Assembly: GCF_027887165.1 (NCBI RefSeq)
Contig: NC_077229.1
Span: 206,090,753 to 206,154,752 of the forward strand
From: Monodelphis domestica
Taxonomy: Eukaryota; Chordata; Mammalia; Didelphimorphia; Didelphidae
Length of the DNA: 64,000 nt
Direction of reading: 5' to 3'
Shown: positions 1-11,409 of the stretch, piece after piece
Layout: each line of letters starts with the position of its first letter
Position numbering within the stretch: the first letter of the stretch is position 1
The notes under the pieces: model-generated
Seen by the model: the letters and a program-made list of their open reading frames with translations, nothing else
What the model was told of the DNA's origin: nothing
The model's database searches: none
Program-made: the position numbers and the translations under genes

Positions 1-335
1 CCCTCCCCCACCCTACCCAGGGATCCAGAGTCAGAGAGTGAGTGAGGGGCACCACTAAAGTGATCAAGAGGAACCTCTAGGTCCTTGGCAGCTAACTAAG
101 ACTACCAAAGACCTACCTCTGAGATCAGCTAGACCTGAGACCCCAGCAGGCTGAAAAGCACAGACCTTGGGCACCTTTACAGAGATAGTACAAAGAAGGA
201 CAGTAAACAGTAGAAGCTGCAGAGACTCAAGAGGTGGCCTCAGTCAAAAACCTCACTCCTTAGATCCAAACACAAAGAGCCTGATCTCCTCACTAAGACT
301 TCTGACTGAAAAGGGAAGGAAAAACCACCATAGTG

Positions 336-410
336 ATGGCAAACAACGCCCAGGAAAAACAACTTCCCAACACCAAGAAAAACAAGAAGAAAACATTGAC
401 CCTGGATAAT
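336..410 (+). pseudogene. L1 ORF1 start fragment (N-terminal ~25 codons)
   Basis: An ATG at 336 opens a Lys/Gln-rich reading frame (MANNAQEKQL…, then KKNKKKTL…) as expected for the basic N-terminus of an L1 or half-L1 (HAL1) ORF1 protein. It stays open for about 25 codons until the sequence changes to ORF2. This N-terminus differs from the MREA… start of the two minus-strand ORF1 copies in the window, so it comes from another L1 subfamily. The assignment rests on position and composition only. Confidence 0.5.
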
Positions 411-411
411 T

Positions 412-1120
412 ATTATGACACAAATATGGTATTGATTCCAAGTCAGGCAGGTCAAAAACAGAGAAAGCAAACTATAGACCAATCTCCTAAATGAACATAG
501 ATGCAAAAATCTTAAATAGAATACTAGAAAAAAAAAAAAACTCAAGCAAGTGATCACAAGGGTTATTCATTATGATCAGGTTGGATTCATACCAGGAATG
601 CAAGGGTGGTTCAATATTAGGAAAACCATCCACATAATTGACCATATTAACAAGCAAACCAACAAAAATCACACGATTATCTCAATAGATGCAGAAAAAG
701 CCTTTGACAAAATACAACACTCATTCCTATTGAAAACACTAGAAAGTATAGGAATAGAAGGGTCGTTCCTAAAAATAATAAACAGTATCTATCTAAAGCC
801 ATCAGCAAACATCATCTACAATGGGGATAAACTAAATGCATTCCCAATAAAATCAGGAGTGAAACAAGGATGTGTCTGTTATAACATCTATTATTTAACA
901 TTATACTAGAAACACTGGCAGTAGCAAGTAGAGAAGAAAAAGAAATTGAAGGTATTAAAATTGGCAATGAGGAGACCAAGCTATCACTCTTTGCGGATGA
1001 TATGATGGTTTACTTAAAGAATCCTAGAGATCCAAAAAGTTACTCAAAATAATCAACAACTTTAGCAAAGTTGCAGGATACAAAATAATACCACATAAGT
1101 CATCAGTATTTCTATATATT
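412..1120 (+). pseudogene. L1 ORF2 reverse transcriptase, broken
   Basis: Decayed RT domain of L1 ORF2p, the enzyme that copies L1 RNA at a nicked target. The longest open piece, 550-909, contains [19 protein letters not shown] and the motif-A segment [10 protein letters not shown]. The catalytic FADD box is at 990-1001 in another frame, after a break near 880-910 that destroys the usual QGCPLSP segment. The open stretch is about 120 codons, against more than 1,200 for a full ORF2. The upstream endonuclease domain is absent. Confidence 0.92.
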
Positions 1121-1713
1121 TCCAACACATCTCAGTAGCAAGAGTTAGAAAGAGAAATTCCATTTAAAATCACCTTAGACAATATAACATACTTAGGAAT
1201 CTATTTGCCAAGACAAACACAGGAAATATATGAACACAACTACAAAACACTCTCCACACAATTAAAACTAGATCTAAATAATTGGAATTATTGCTTCCTC
1301 ATTGGTAGTATGAGTTAACATAATAAAAATGACCATCCTACCCAAACTTATTTACTCATTTAGTGTCATACCCATTAAACTACCAAGAAACCTTTTTTAC
1401 TGAATTAGAAAAAAACAATAACAAAGTTCATTTGGATAAACAAAAGATCAAGGATATCCAGAGAAATAATGAAAAAAAATGTGAAGGAAGGTGGCCTAGC
1501 AATACAAGATCTCAAACTATACTATAAAACAGTAGTTATCAAAACAATATGATACTGGCTAAGAGATAGAAAGGAGGATCAGTGTGGAATAGACTTGGGG
1601 TAAGTGACCTCAGCAAGATTGTCTACGATAAACTCAAAGATCCCAGCTTTGGGGACAAAAATCCACTATTTGACACAAACTGCTGGGAAAATTGAAAGAC
1701 AATATGGGAGAGA

Positions 1714-2701
1714 TTGGGTTTGGACCAACATTTCACACCCTACACCAAGATAAACTCAGAATTTGTGAATTACTTGAATATAAAGAAGGAAACTATAAGT
1801 AAATTAGGTGAACACAGAATAGTATGCTTGTCAGATCTTTGGGTAAGGAAATATTTTAAGACTAAGCAAGAGTTAGAAAAAAATACAAAATATAAAATAA
1901 ATAATTTTGATTACATTAAATTAAAAAGGTTTTGAACAAACAAAACCAATGCAACCAAAATAAGAAGGGAATCAACAAATTGGGAAATAATATTCATAAC
2001 AAAAACCTCTGAAAAAGGTCTAATTACTCAAATTTATAGAGCTAAACCAATAGTACAAAAAATCAAGCCATTCCCCAATTGATAAATGGGCAAGGGACAT
2101 GAACAGGCAATTTTCAGATAATTAAATCAAAACTATTAATAAGCACATGAAGAACTGTTCTAAATCTCTTATAATCAGAGAAATGCAAATAAAAACAACT
2201 CTGAGGTATCACCTCACATCTAGCAGGTTGGCTAACATGACAGCAAAGGAAAGTTATGAATGTTGGAGGGGATGTGGCAAAATTGGGACATTAATGCATT
2301 GCTAGTGGAGTTGTGAATTGATCCAACCATTCTGGAGGGCAATTTGGAACTATGCCCAAAGGGCACTAAAAGTCTGTCTACCCTTTGATCCAGCCATAGC
2401 ACTGCTGGGTTTGTACCCCAAAGAGATAATAAGGAAAAATACATGCACAAGAATATTCATAGCTGGGCTCTTTGTGGTTGCAAAAAATTGGAAAATGAGG
2501 GGATGCCCTTCAATTGGGGAGTGGCTGACCAAACTGTGGTATCTGTTGGTGATGGAATACTATTATACTCAAAGGAATAATGAACTAGAGGAATTCCATG
2601 TGAACTGGAATGACCTCCAGGAATTGATAGAGAGTGAAAGGAGAAGACTCAGGAGAACATTGTATAAAGAGACTGATGCACTGTGGTACAATCAAATGTA
2701 A
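1714..2701 (+). pseudogene. L1 ORF2 C-terminal region, broken
   Basis: The C-terminal third of L1 ORF2p, in pieces. 1714-1935 reads like the thumb or linker (LDQHFTPYTKINSEF…). The 127-codon frame 2318-2701 contains IQPFWRAIWNYAQ, PFDPAIALLG, VAKNWKMRGCPS and EYYYTQRNN, all conserved in the same order in the two minus-strand L1 copies at 44854-45504 and 62654-63145. It ends at the natural ORF2 stop. The Cys/His cluster is degraded upstream of 2318. Confidence 0.92.
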
Positions 2702-3099
2702 TGAACTTCTCTAGTAGTAGCAATGTGATGATCCAGAACAATTTGAAGGGATTTATGAGAAAGAACACTATCCATATCCAAAGGAAGAACTGTGGAAGCA
2801 GAAACATAGAAGAAAAACAACTGCTTGATCACATGAGTTGTTGGGATAATGATTGGGCATACAGACTCTAAATAGGTTTTGATCAAGAACACATGTAAAA
2901 CCCAGTGAAACTGCACATCACCTATGAGAGAAGGTGGTTGGAGGGGAGGGAAAGAACATGACTCTTTTAACCAAGGAGAAATATTCTAAATTGACCAATT
3001 AAATAAAATTTTCAAATAAATAATAAATAAATAAAATAGTAGCTTGAAAATGAAATGACAAAAAAGGGATAATTGATTAAATATGATGTTCTCATCCTA

Positions 3100-3345
3100 T
3101 AGATTATAAGCAAAGGTAAGGAACCAGTGGACAAGGAAAAACTAAAAATTAGGGAAAGGGGAGAAATGACTGGAAGGTCAAGCCCCTGGAGGAGACAGTA
3201 GGAAATGGATAGAGATAAATATAATAAAATGTTAAATGATGATGGTGGCCAAGTGCTTAGGGAAGATTTTGTGTGGTAGTACCTGAACTGAACCTTGAAG
3301 GAAAATTAGGACTCTGAAGGAAAAAGAGAAGGGGGTTCTTTCTAT
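3100..3345 (+). repeat. L2-like LINE fragment
   Basis: Contains the GAACTGAACCTTGAAGG segment followed by GACTCTGAAGG, which recurs at 17450-17900 and, more diverged, at 9290-9345. It serves as an uninterrupted comparison for the 17.4-kb copy that carries the foldback element. Confidence 0.55.
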
Positions 3346-4474
3346 TCTCTTATGTTTCTTGGTTGAATTCCTCTAGAAAATGGTAATAGAATCAATAGCT
3401 TTACATTTTTTCATTTCACATTTTTCTTTGCCACAGTTGTTTAATCAGATCATACAAGAACTGTGACAATTATGTATCTCTCTTCTGTATACTTTCTGCT
3501 ACTGAATTATTGACTTTGACCTTTACTTTGACCTGGAAATGAACTGTTTTCAACAGAGACAGCAAATTTCCAAATGACTGCATTTCCAAGATGGTCTATT
3601 AATATTAGTTAACTACTATTACTCTCAAAATGCAGTCTTGGTCTAATGACTATCATGTTGATACAGTTGGAAGAAATGAACCATAACTATATCAACATTC
3701 TTCTTATGAATGTAACCAGAATCCAGAAGTCATTGGCTAACTGCAAAATAAGATCCTATGAAAAATGACCTAAAGGAAAGTAAATGCTTAAGGGGGGAAA
3801 TATCTCAGAAGATATTATCAGGAACATAGAATTTGCTGAGTTTGAGGTGTGAAATTTTCATAGAGTGGCTCCCTCCTAGGGCTTCATTTGTCTGGATTTA
3901 AAGGTGACTTGTTGAAATGAATACAAATATAAGAAGTATCTCTACAAGAACATATGTAAAATTCACCATGATGGTTGACTTCTTGGGATGAATAGTATAC
4001 CAAAAGAATCCACTCACACATATAGCAAGATGGCCTAAGTTGCCAGACCACTTTAAGAAGTTTCTTTATAAAGAAAGTTCTAACTTGTTTCATCTCTCAT
4101 TCTCAACAGTTAGACAGTTTGAATCTACAGAATTATGAATCTGTATGAGGATCAAACACAAGCTAAGTCATTGGTATTCATTGCCTATGTACACTGGCTA
4201 ACTGTCATCTCCCCTAGCATTGGAATCACCTGTGTGTTTCCTTATGAGGGAGGTGCACCTGCCCCCTTTCCTGCTCCTATGGGTCAGCTAGGCTGCAATG
4301 AGTTTGTACTAACAACAGAAGAACAGTATGTACACTCTCCCGAAAATGAAGAAGTTGACAGGATTGGTTTCATCATGGGAAAAAGAAATATAATTTCATA
4401 GGATACTTATTCATTTTTGTCTTCAAATGCTCTCAGTAAATAAAAGTAAATTTTAAAAAAAGTCCATTTAGGCT
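3346..4474. other. Unassigned non-coding sequence
   Basis: No repeat family, RNA gene or convincing coding segment is recognised. An 88-codon open frame at 4135-4401 has no recognisable domain and is most likely chance. Confidence 0.5.
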
Positions 4475-4479
4475 GATAA

Positions 4480-4690
4480 TAATAATAGTTACTATCATTT
4501 ATATAATAGGGCCTTAAGGTTTGAAGAGCATTTTAAAAAATATTATCCTATTTTATCTTTGTAATAACCCTAGAAGTCAGGTAATATTGTCCTTACTTTA
4601 CAGAAGAGGAAACTGAGGCACACAAAGGTCAAGGGACTGGCCCAGTGTTACACAGCTAGTAGGTGTATGAGCCTGAAATTTGAGCTTCAG
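4480..4690 (-). repeat. MIR/THER1-type CORE-SINE
   Basis: Reverse complement of a MIR-like SINE. It shows the TTTACAGAAGAGGAAACTGAGG segment and the downstream ACACAGCTAGTAGG core, in the order expected for the minus strand. Confidence 0.85.
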
Positions 4691-4751
4691 TTTCCTGGAA
4701 TAGCTTTCTACCTACTGTTTCACTTAGGAGCCTTACAATTTATTTCAGCTA

Positions 4752-4890
4752 CATTATCTCTCTCCCCCTCTCTCTCTCTCTTAATCTCTCTCTTTCCCTC
4801 CTCTCTCTCTCTCTCTCTCTCTCTCCTTGCTCTCTCAAAAAATATATATTCATTTTCATCTATCTCTATCTCTTTTTCTTATGTCTATCT
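4752..4890. repeat. (CT)n / (TCTATC)n low-complexity tract
   Basis: Pyrimidine dinucleotide repeat at about 4755-4836, followed by a short TCTATC-type repeat at 4856-4890. Confidence 0.9.
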
Positions 4891-5249
4891 ATCTGTTAAT
4901 GAACAAAGTGTTCATTATCATTCTCAAAATCAAGTCCAGTACTATCTTGACACTTGATAGCCTTGCCGTGGAAGCAGACATTGGTGGAAATGGGTAAAAT
5001 TATTTAGCTAACTGTGACACAAGCTTAAAATGTGAAGAAAAAGAAAAGAGGATTTATCAAGTACTCAGAAGCTTCACACCTTTCTTGTAGAAATTCTTCA
5101 AAAAAGTATCAGAAATTTCTGGATATATTAAGTTCCAAATAGCATATAAAAAAAAGAAAATTTACTATGTCTTAAGAAATATTTTAGATCAGTGCCTAAA
5201 AAGTACTTTTGTAATATAAGAAATTTGGGAAGGAGCTGTGACACTGTGT

Positions 5250-5435
5250 GAAATGACAGAATGACCTTTGGATTTGGATTTGAAAGACTTGAATTTGATT
5301 GAATCCTGGCTCTGCCACTTGTATAATCTGAGGCAGGTTATTTTTAAAAATCACAATTTCCTCATGTGTAAAATGAAGGAGCTGGATTAAGTAATCCCAA
5401 ATGTCCTGGCCCAAAATTATATGATCCTATAATTT
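5250..5435 (+). repeat. MIR-like SINE, marsupial MIR3-type
   Basis: GGCTCTGCCACTTGTATAA and TCCTCATGTGTAAAATGAAG match the CORE-SINE middle. The end (CCTGGCCCAAAATTATATGATCC) resembles the tail of marsupial MIR3-type elements. Confidence 0.7.
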
Positions 5436-5479
5436 AAAAAAAAAACATGATTACTAGTCTTTTAACTAGATTTTTAAAA

Positions 5480-5646
5480 TGCCCTTACCTTCTGTCTTAG
5501 AGTTAACACTTTGTATTAATTCCAAGATAGAGAAACAGGAAGGGCTTGGCAATTAGGGTTGAGTGATTTGCCCAAGGTCACACAGCTAAGACATGTCTGA
5601 GGTCAGATTTGAACCCAGCTTCTTCTGTCTCTAGGCCTGGCTCTAG
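5480..5646 (-). repeat. Marsupial tRNA-like SINE (type A)
   Basis: Reverse complement of the SINE whose tail reads CCTTACCTTCTGTCTTAG on the plus strand. It also has the conserved CACACAGCTAAGACATGTCT core and the CTCTAGGCCTGGCTCT head. Confidence 0.9.
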
Positions 5647-5689
5647 ATTTTTATATAGTACCTTTCACTAACAGCATAAAGAGGTTTAT

Positions 5690-6215
5690 TTAGAATCTTA
5701 GAATGTCAGAATTGGAATAGACTTTAAACAACATTTCTAAGCTTCTAAGCTTCAGTTTTCGTATTTGAGAAAGAGGGCAATAGTACTACCTACTACACAG
5801 AGATGTCATCAATAAAATATACTTTGTGGAATGCTATGTAAAGAGGAGCTTAGTCTCATGATAATCAAATCACAAAAGAAAAGTTTCTCATTTTCCTCAA
5901 TTTCATTGGAACCAGGTCATAATGAGAAAGTAGAAGGAAGAAATTGTCAAATTTCCTTCTTTCTTTGGCCTCAGAATTATAGAAAATTCTGGTCAAGAGA
6001 AAAAATTACACATATTCTCTTGAACTTTTCCATAGTAGGGTTCAATATAAATTACCATGAAGTAGTTCCCAATCTTCCAACTTAAAATAATTTCTAAACA
6101 AAGACAAACCATCTCAAAAAAAAAATACTTGACCCTTCTCCACAGTCATGTACTCATCTTTGCTTTTCATCCTTAGCAAGAGGAAAGATCTCAGAATTCT
6201 CAGACACTCCTAAAA
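5690..6215. other. Unassigned, with a MIR3-like start
   Basis: 5695-5790 has weak MIR3-like similarity (AGAATGTCAGAATTGGAA). The rest has no recognisable content. Confidence 0.4.
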
Positions 6216-6218
6216 AGT

Positions 6219-6476
6219 AAACAGAGAGAAAGAGAGAAAGGGGAGACAGAGAGAGAGGCAGAAAGAGAGACACACAGAGAGAGAGGCCGAGAGAAGAGGG
6301 AGAGAGACAGAGAGAGACAGAGACAGAGAGTGAGAGGGACAGAGACAGAGACAGAGAAAGACAAAGACAGAGAGAGACAGAGAGACAGAGAGAGACAGAG
6401 ATAGAGAGTGAGACGGACAGAGAGAGAGACGAGGGAGAGAGACAGAGAGGCAGAGAGAAGGAAAGACAGAGAGCAA
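6219..6476. repeat. GAGA/GACAGA purine-rich tract, ~258 bp
   Basis: Almost pure purine plus-strand sequence built from GAGA and GACA units, broken only by isolated C residues. Long open frames on both strands here are products of the repeat. Confidence 0.95.
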
Positions 6477-6479
6477 GAG

Positions 6480-8190
6480 CTTCCTAAAATCTCATTTGTT
6501 TCCTCTGCATTTACACAGACAAGCAGGCATGCACTTGAAGGTATGTTCCTTCAAGCAGCTCAGGGGCCATATTCTGACATGTCTCTCTCTAGCATTCAGA
6601 AACATTTATCTGATCATTCATCAGATAGTGTCACAAACATATAGAAACAAAGGATCCTGATGGCCTAGTAGGCCAAGTGCTACCTTTTAAATATTGTCCT
6701 TCATGTACTAAACCTTCATTCCCAAACCAGGCTTTCATTTTATATCCCCTCCAAACCAAAGAAGTAGGAGAGATTAACCAAGTTTTTTTTTTTTTCCCCT
6801 AGTGGGTGAAAAGTCCTTTTATAGGCAATTCAGTCCAATTTAATATTCTATTGCCAAAAATCCAAATGCATTTTGGGAAATTTTTCTGTTTTGTTCAACT
6901 TTGTAATTTTTTTCATTTACCTTTCCAAAAATCTTCTTAAGACTATTTTTCAGGATGAAAGCTTGGCCCATGAAGCAAATTTATCTAAACATAAATGTGC
7001 AGCATAAATTGTTTAATATATTCCAAGCTTCAGTGTCTTCTTTCTCTCTCTTTTTTTAAACAGCCACTCAGCAAAAAATAGATTTTAAGGAATGCCATGT
7101 AGAGTATCCTGCTGACTGAGTCATCTTTACAAATAGTCATTCTATTGTCAAAGAAGAATATATATATATATATATATATTAATCATGTTTGAACTGCATG
7201 TAACATAAAAGCCTGCTGAGAGAGATTAATTACCATGTTTGCACTATTAGTAAAACAGAGTCAAGATTAATAATTGGTTTGGAAAATGTGTTTCTCATGG
7301 CACACACAAGATTTCACTCTACTATGTTCCATGTTACTATCTGACAGTCCCTAGGGTTCCTTATGTATTTATAAAAAGCTTCTTTACTCCTTTCCAGAAA
7401 TTGGAATGTTTGTGCTTCAGTTCAAAACTTCAAAGACTGCTTTGTGAAAAATGGAAGCAAGTTTAGCAGACCTGTGGCATATTTTCCATAATTATTTTAC
7501 AGGAAAATGTTTTGTGTCCAATTCTTACTATGAATCTTAGTTGTATGTTTCATCCACATTCTCTATTTAGTTCTGCCCAGTAAAGAGTTCTGCCTTCAAT
7601 TACATAGGCATGCACCATTAGCTAGGAACTAGAGTAACAATTGTTTTGACTTTTTACATGTGAAATCAACTCCATAGGATTCATGATTTAGGCATGAATT
7701 GCACTGAGTGACTTCTAGGGCCCTTCCAACTTGAAGATTCTACGAGCACATATGGAAAGAACATAGAATGTCTAACTAGGAGTAAAAGAACCTAAGATAT
7801 ATTTCTCAGGGATTAAACAGGGTGGAACCACAAAGAGAACCAAGCCCTATTCTTGGCTTCTAACAGAGAAAAGAAGCTAGGAAATATGTGTACTCAGATG
7901 ACACACTGGGAAAGGAATTTAATATTTTATTTAAAAATATTTCTATTACTAGTATTCCTAGATGTACCACTGACTCATCACAAGATCTTGGGGGGAACTC
8001 TTTTACTTAGAAATATTACACAACATCAGTTTTCTCCAGTCTTAGGAGCAAATGGCCACACTTTGATGAGTGGTGTTTCTGAGCTTTTTATAACATACTT
8101 TTCACTACTAGTTAACAATTTTTAAATCTATTCCTAGTGCTCCTGAGTAGTACTGGAAGTAGAAGGGGCCTGGTTATGTCTTAAGTGAGG
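6480..8190. other. Unassigned sequence with a (TA)n run
   Basis: No mobile element is recognised over most of this 1.7-kb stretch. (TA)n lies at 7159-7180. A MIR3-like end (CTAGGGCCCTTCCAACTTGA) is at about 7715-7745. The AT-rich 7080-7560 segment has several TTAATTA-like sites and no repeat signature, so it could be unique or conserved DNA. Nothing coding is visible. Confidence 0.4.
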
Positions 8191-8194
8191 GAGG

Positions 8195-8354
8195 AAACCC
8201 TCACTTTCTCTAGAGTGGCAAAGGATAGGCAATCAAGGTTAAATGATTGGCCTGGGGGTCACACAGCTAAGTAGTGTCTGAGGTCATATTTGAATCCAGA
8301 ATCTCCCAATTCCAGGCCTAATGCTCTATCCACCATGCTACTTAGCTATCCCCT
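8195..8354 (-). repeat. Marsupial tRNA-like SINE (type A), diverged
   Basis: GGTCACACAGCTAAGTAGTG followed by the TCTATCCACCATGCTACTTA head region, in minus orientation. Confidence 0.82.
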
Positions 8355-8359
8355 GAAGC

Positions 8360-8765
8360 AACTTCTAATTTTTGCCACCTCCTGAGTCTAGGAACATGTG
8401 TAATAGGGGATACACTTCAATATAATGAGAGATTTTCCATGTCTCCATTCATTTGGAAAAGTAGGTCTACAATGCCATGTAGACTAGCTTACAAATATTT
8501 TTGTAACCCAAATTCCCTAACAATACATCTATTAGATAGACATTCAATCAACAGGAAAAAAAAAAGCTTTCCAATGAATGGTTAATGAATACAAACAAGA
8601 GAAGATATAATAATTTAAGTAGGTGATTGGCTATTAAATAGCAGAGTGACCAGTTTTTCTCTATTTCATCTCAATCAAAATACAAAAATAAAGGAATAAC
8701 AGAAGTGTAACACAAGAAATAAATCACTAATTTGTTAAACATTGGAATATATTAATAAATCTCTT
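8360..8765. other. Unassigned non-coding sequence
   Basis: AT-rich with no recognisable repeat or coding content. Confidence 0.4.
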
Positions 8766-9010
8766 TCACTAAAGAGCTAGGTAGCACAGTAGACAGAGTA
8801 CTAGGCCTGTAGTCAGAGAGACTCAGGTCTCAGATATTTACAATAGCTTGTCATAGTCACATTGGGCAAGTCACTTAACTTCTGTATGTCTCAGTTTCCC
8901 CAATTATAAAAGAGGAACAAAAACAACACCTATCTCCCAGGATTGTTTTGAATATCAAATGAGATAATTTTTGAAAAATATTTTGAAAAACTTATATTGT
9001 TGTAAAAATA
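8766..9010 (+). repeat. CORE-SINE / MIR-related SINE
   Basis: tRNA-like head AGCTAGGTAGCACAGTAGAC, then the CACATTGGGCAAGTCACTTA core and the CTCAGTTTCCCC segment, in plus order. The end is AT-rich. Confidence 0.8.
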
Positions 9011-9119
9011 TTATTGTTATTTAAAAAGAAGATAGAATCTCATCTCTAAACTGATTCAGAGTTCACTCAAAGGCTTGAGAATGCATTAAATAAAAATGTT
9101 CCTCCACAAGTCCTAATCC

Positions 9120-9345
9120 ATTGATATAACAAATTTATCAAATATTTCTTAAATTTCTACTAAGTCTAAGTGCAAGGCACACTGTTAGAGTTTGCATCAT
9201 ATTAGGAAAATAAAAAATGAACACAAGCAAGAAAAAGTAAAAAAATATGAACAGCTACAAGCATCAAAGAAGGTTTCATAGAAGAGGTAGCCCCTGAGCT
9301 GAGCCTGGAAAGAAGATACTGTTACACAGAGACTGAGAAAAAGAA
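9120..9345 (+). repeat. L2-like LINE fragment
   Basis: 9165-9190 resembles the TGCCAGGCACTGT… segment. 9285-9345 contains CCTGAGCTGAGCCTGGAAAG, the same segment as at 3290 and 17455. Bases 9346-9483 are unassigned. Confidence 0.5.
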
Positions 9346-9906
9346 GGATTACAATTCAGAGATAGGATATGATTTGGACAGATATAAATGGAATGCCAAG
9401 CTAAGAAAATAGCTAGTTGACTGGAACAGAGAAAACATGAAAGAGATTCATGTGAAATAAAAGTGGAAAGAAAGTTGCAAGCTAGGAGTTAAGGTGGTGG
9501 AGGAAATCTCACTGGAGTGAGAAGGAAGAGTTACTCAGTGAGCAGCATCATGGCAGCCTGCTGAACAATGGGGAATAGGCAAAACCCAGACCAGCTCAAC
9601 ACACTTCCATGTGGCCTGAAGCAATGAAATAGAAAAAGTGGGAAATATCTCAGCCCACAAGAAAATAGATGAATCAGCAGCAGGGCAAGCAGAATCCAAC
9701 TGGACAAAACTGCTGCCCAGGAAGCCAGCAGAACCATCTACTCAAAGTGTACACCATAGGATCCAAAGACAGTTAAGCCTACCCCAAGCACCACAGAAGT
9801 ATATAATGAAAATTTGGAACTATGTTCCCTCTATCTCAGGAACAGAGGTAAACCTCAACAGATAGTCAAGATAAGGAAGGGGAGAAAATAATAATAACTA
9901 GAAAAA

Positions 9907-10012
9907 TGAGCAAAAGACAAAGAAAAAACAACCTAACCTCATAAAGTTACTCTAGTGACAAAGATCAAAATATAAATTCAAAAGAGGATAATGATAGCAA
10001 AAAGGAAGCATA
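9907..10012 (+). pseudogene. L1 ORF1 start fragment
   Basis: An ATG in a run of Lys/Arg/Gln codons (MSKRQRKNNLTS…) followed by stops and acidic/Ser codons (NSKEDNDSKKE). This fits the basic N-terminus of an L1 ORF1 protein. The nucleic-acid-binding domains of ORF1 are absent; the next sequence is ORF2. Confidence 0.5.
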
Positions 10013-10017
10013 CAAAG

Positions 10018-10570
10018 CTATCAATAATCATATGAAAAAATAAATAACTAAATTATAAATAGCTCTTCATTAGAGAAATGGAAATTAAAACAATTCTGAG
10101 GTACTACCTCATACCTATCAGGTTGGCCAATATGACAGCAAAGGAAAGTAATAAATGTTGAAGGGAATGTGACAAAATTGTAACACTAATGCATTCTGGA
10201 GGGCTATAAAACCATGCATACCCTTTGATCCAGTAATACTATTACTATGTCTGAATCTCAAAGAGATTTAAAAAGAAGGGAAAGGACCTGTTTATACAAA
10301 AATATTTATAGCTGCTTTTTTTTGTTGTTGTTGTTGTGGCAAAGAATTAGAAACTAAAGGGATATCCATCATTTGGGAAATGATATATATTGGGTAAAAT
10401 TATAGTATATTATGGCTATGTTATACTATTGTGCTATAAGAAATGATGAACAAGATGATTTCAAAAAAAGCTGGAAAAAAACTACATGAACTGATGCAGA
10501 ATGAAATAAGCACAACCAGGAGAATATTGTACACAATAACAGTAATATTGTGGAATGATCAAATGTGATA
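10018..10570 (+). pseudogene. L1 ORF2 C-terminal fragment, heavily decayed
   Basis: The nucleotide sequence follows the order seen in the other L1 copies: AATCATATGAAAAAAT, then the TCTGAGGTACTACCTCATAC segment, CCCTTTGATCCAG, a (TTG)n-disrupted GCAAAGAATTAGAAACT segment, then the AAGAAATGATGAACA segment. No open frame of useful length remains. Confidence 0.85.
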
Positions 10571-10823
10571 GACTTTACTACCAATAGTAATAAAGTGATT
10601 CAGAACAATTCTAAGGGCCTTATGAAAAATAATGCTATCCACCCCCAGAGAAAAAAATTGTTGGAGTAGGAATGCAGATGAAAGCATACAATTTTTCACT
10701 TGTTTATTTATTTATTTTTTGGTTTTATGTGATTACTCACTTACAAAAATGAACAATATAGAAACATGTTTTGCATGATAATACATGTATAACCTAGACT
10801 GAATTGCTTTCCAGCTTCACAAG

Positions 10824-11409
10824 TGTGGAAAGGAAATTAGACTGACAGTTTGTGGGGGAAGGGGGCAACTGAGTGTGGCAGTTGGGTCTTGTGACTAGCA
10901 CTTCCTTCCTGCTGTGTGGGACTTGCTTCCGGGTGTTGGAGGAGGAAGGAGCTTGTTCAGACCAGTCTGGTGTAGTGTGCCGCCTCTTCTTGGTTCAGCC
11001 TGAAGATTCAGGCCCATTCATCTCTGAAGGTCAGACCTTGTTGCTTTCTGTGTACTGCTAAGATTCTGAATTAGAACAACGAGAGTAGACGGGAGTGGGA
11101 CAAACCCTCCGCCAGCCTCTGGGGCCTGGCCTCAGGTCTGAAGCTGAGAAAAAACTCCAATTCCAACTGCTTATTAAACTTGATATTATTTGAATTCACA
11201 GTCAGATAAGTGGACTATCATTTCTGGTCATAGAGGGAGCTGAACTTCAGTTCAGTTTCAAAGACAAACAGACCTCATTGGACCCCTGCTGTTTCCTCTC
11301 AGCAGGGGGCATCTGCCTCCCTTGCCTCACCAAGCAGTGTTCCCTCTCTCCCCTTAATCTCCTTATCCCCATTTTTCCAATCCTATTTCCTTTCCAAATA
11401 AATATTACA
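10824..11409 (+). mobile_element. Solo LTR of an endogenous retrovirus, 586 bp
   Basis: It starts TGTGGAAAGG and ends ATATTACA (TG…CA) and is flanked on both sides by CAAG (10820-10823 and 11410-11413). An AATAAA polyadenylation signal at 11397-11402 sits just inside the right end. The host L1 3' UTR is continuous across the insertion, confirming the borders. The 4-bp duplication fits class I (gammaretrovirus-like) integration. No gag, pol or env sequence is present, so only the recombined LTR is left. Confidence 0.78.

Larger units (their letters stand above)
1..3037 (+). mobile_element. L1 retrotransposon, internally deleted, 5' end off-window
   Basis: Plus-strand L1 copy. Bases 1-335 look like 5' UTR or leader, an ORF1-type start codon lies at 336, and from about 410 the sequence is already the ORF2 reverse-transcriptase region, so most of ORF1 and the ORF2 endonuclease region are missing. 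ORF2 then runs, with many stops and frameshifts, to its normal C-terminal stop at about 2701. A 3' UTR of about 300 bp follows, ending in an A-rich AAATAAAT-type tail near 3037. No target duplication can be found because the 5' flank is outside the window. It is non-functional. Confidence 0.93.
9484..10823 (+). mobile_element. L1 retrotransposon (older family), main part; interrupted by a solo LTR
   Basis: It begins with a degenerate version of the L1 5' end (GAGTTAAGGTGGTGGAG against GAGTCAAGATGGCGG in other copies). 5' UTR-like sequence leads to an ORF1 start at about 9907 (MSKRQRKNN…). Near 10010-10018 the sequence jumps to the ORF2 C-terminal region (KAINNHMK… equivalent), followed by the 3' UTR. 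There is a further internal loss near 10195, where the Trp-rich segment is missing. The copy resumes at 11410 after a 586-bp LTR. Confidence 0.85.

Noticed and set aside
405..3037. A 5'-truncated L1 inserted into a half-L1 at the start of the window
   Set aside because: The sequence before 410 and after 3037 shows no target duplication and no half-L1 continuation.
4135..4401. 88-codon open frame starting MNLYEDQTQAKSLV
   Set aside because: No domain, no nearby splice or promoter support, and normal length for chance in AT-rich DNA.
6210..6476. Open frames of Arg/Glu or Leu/Ser repeats over the GA tract
   Set aside because: Direct product of the simple repeat.
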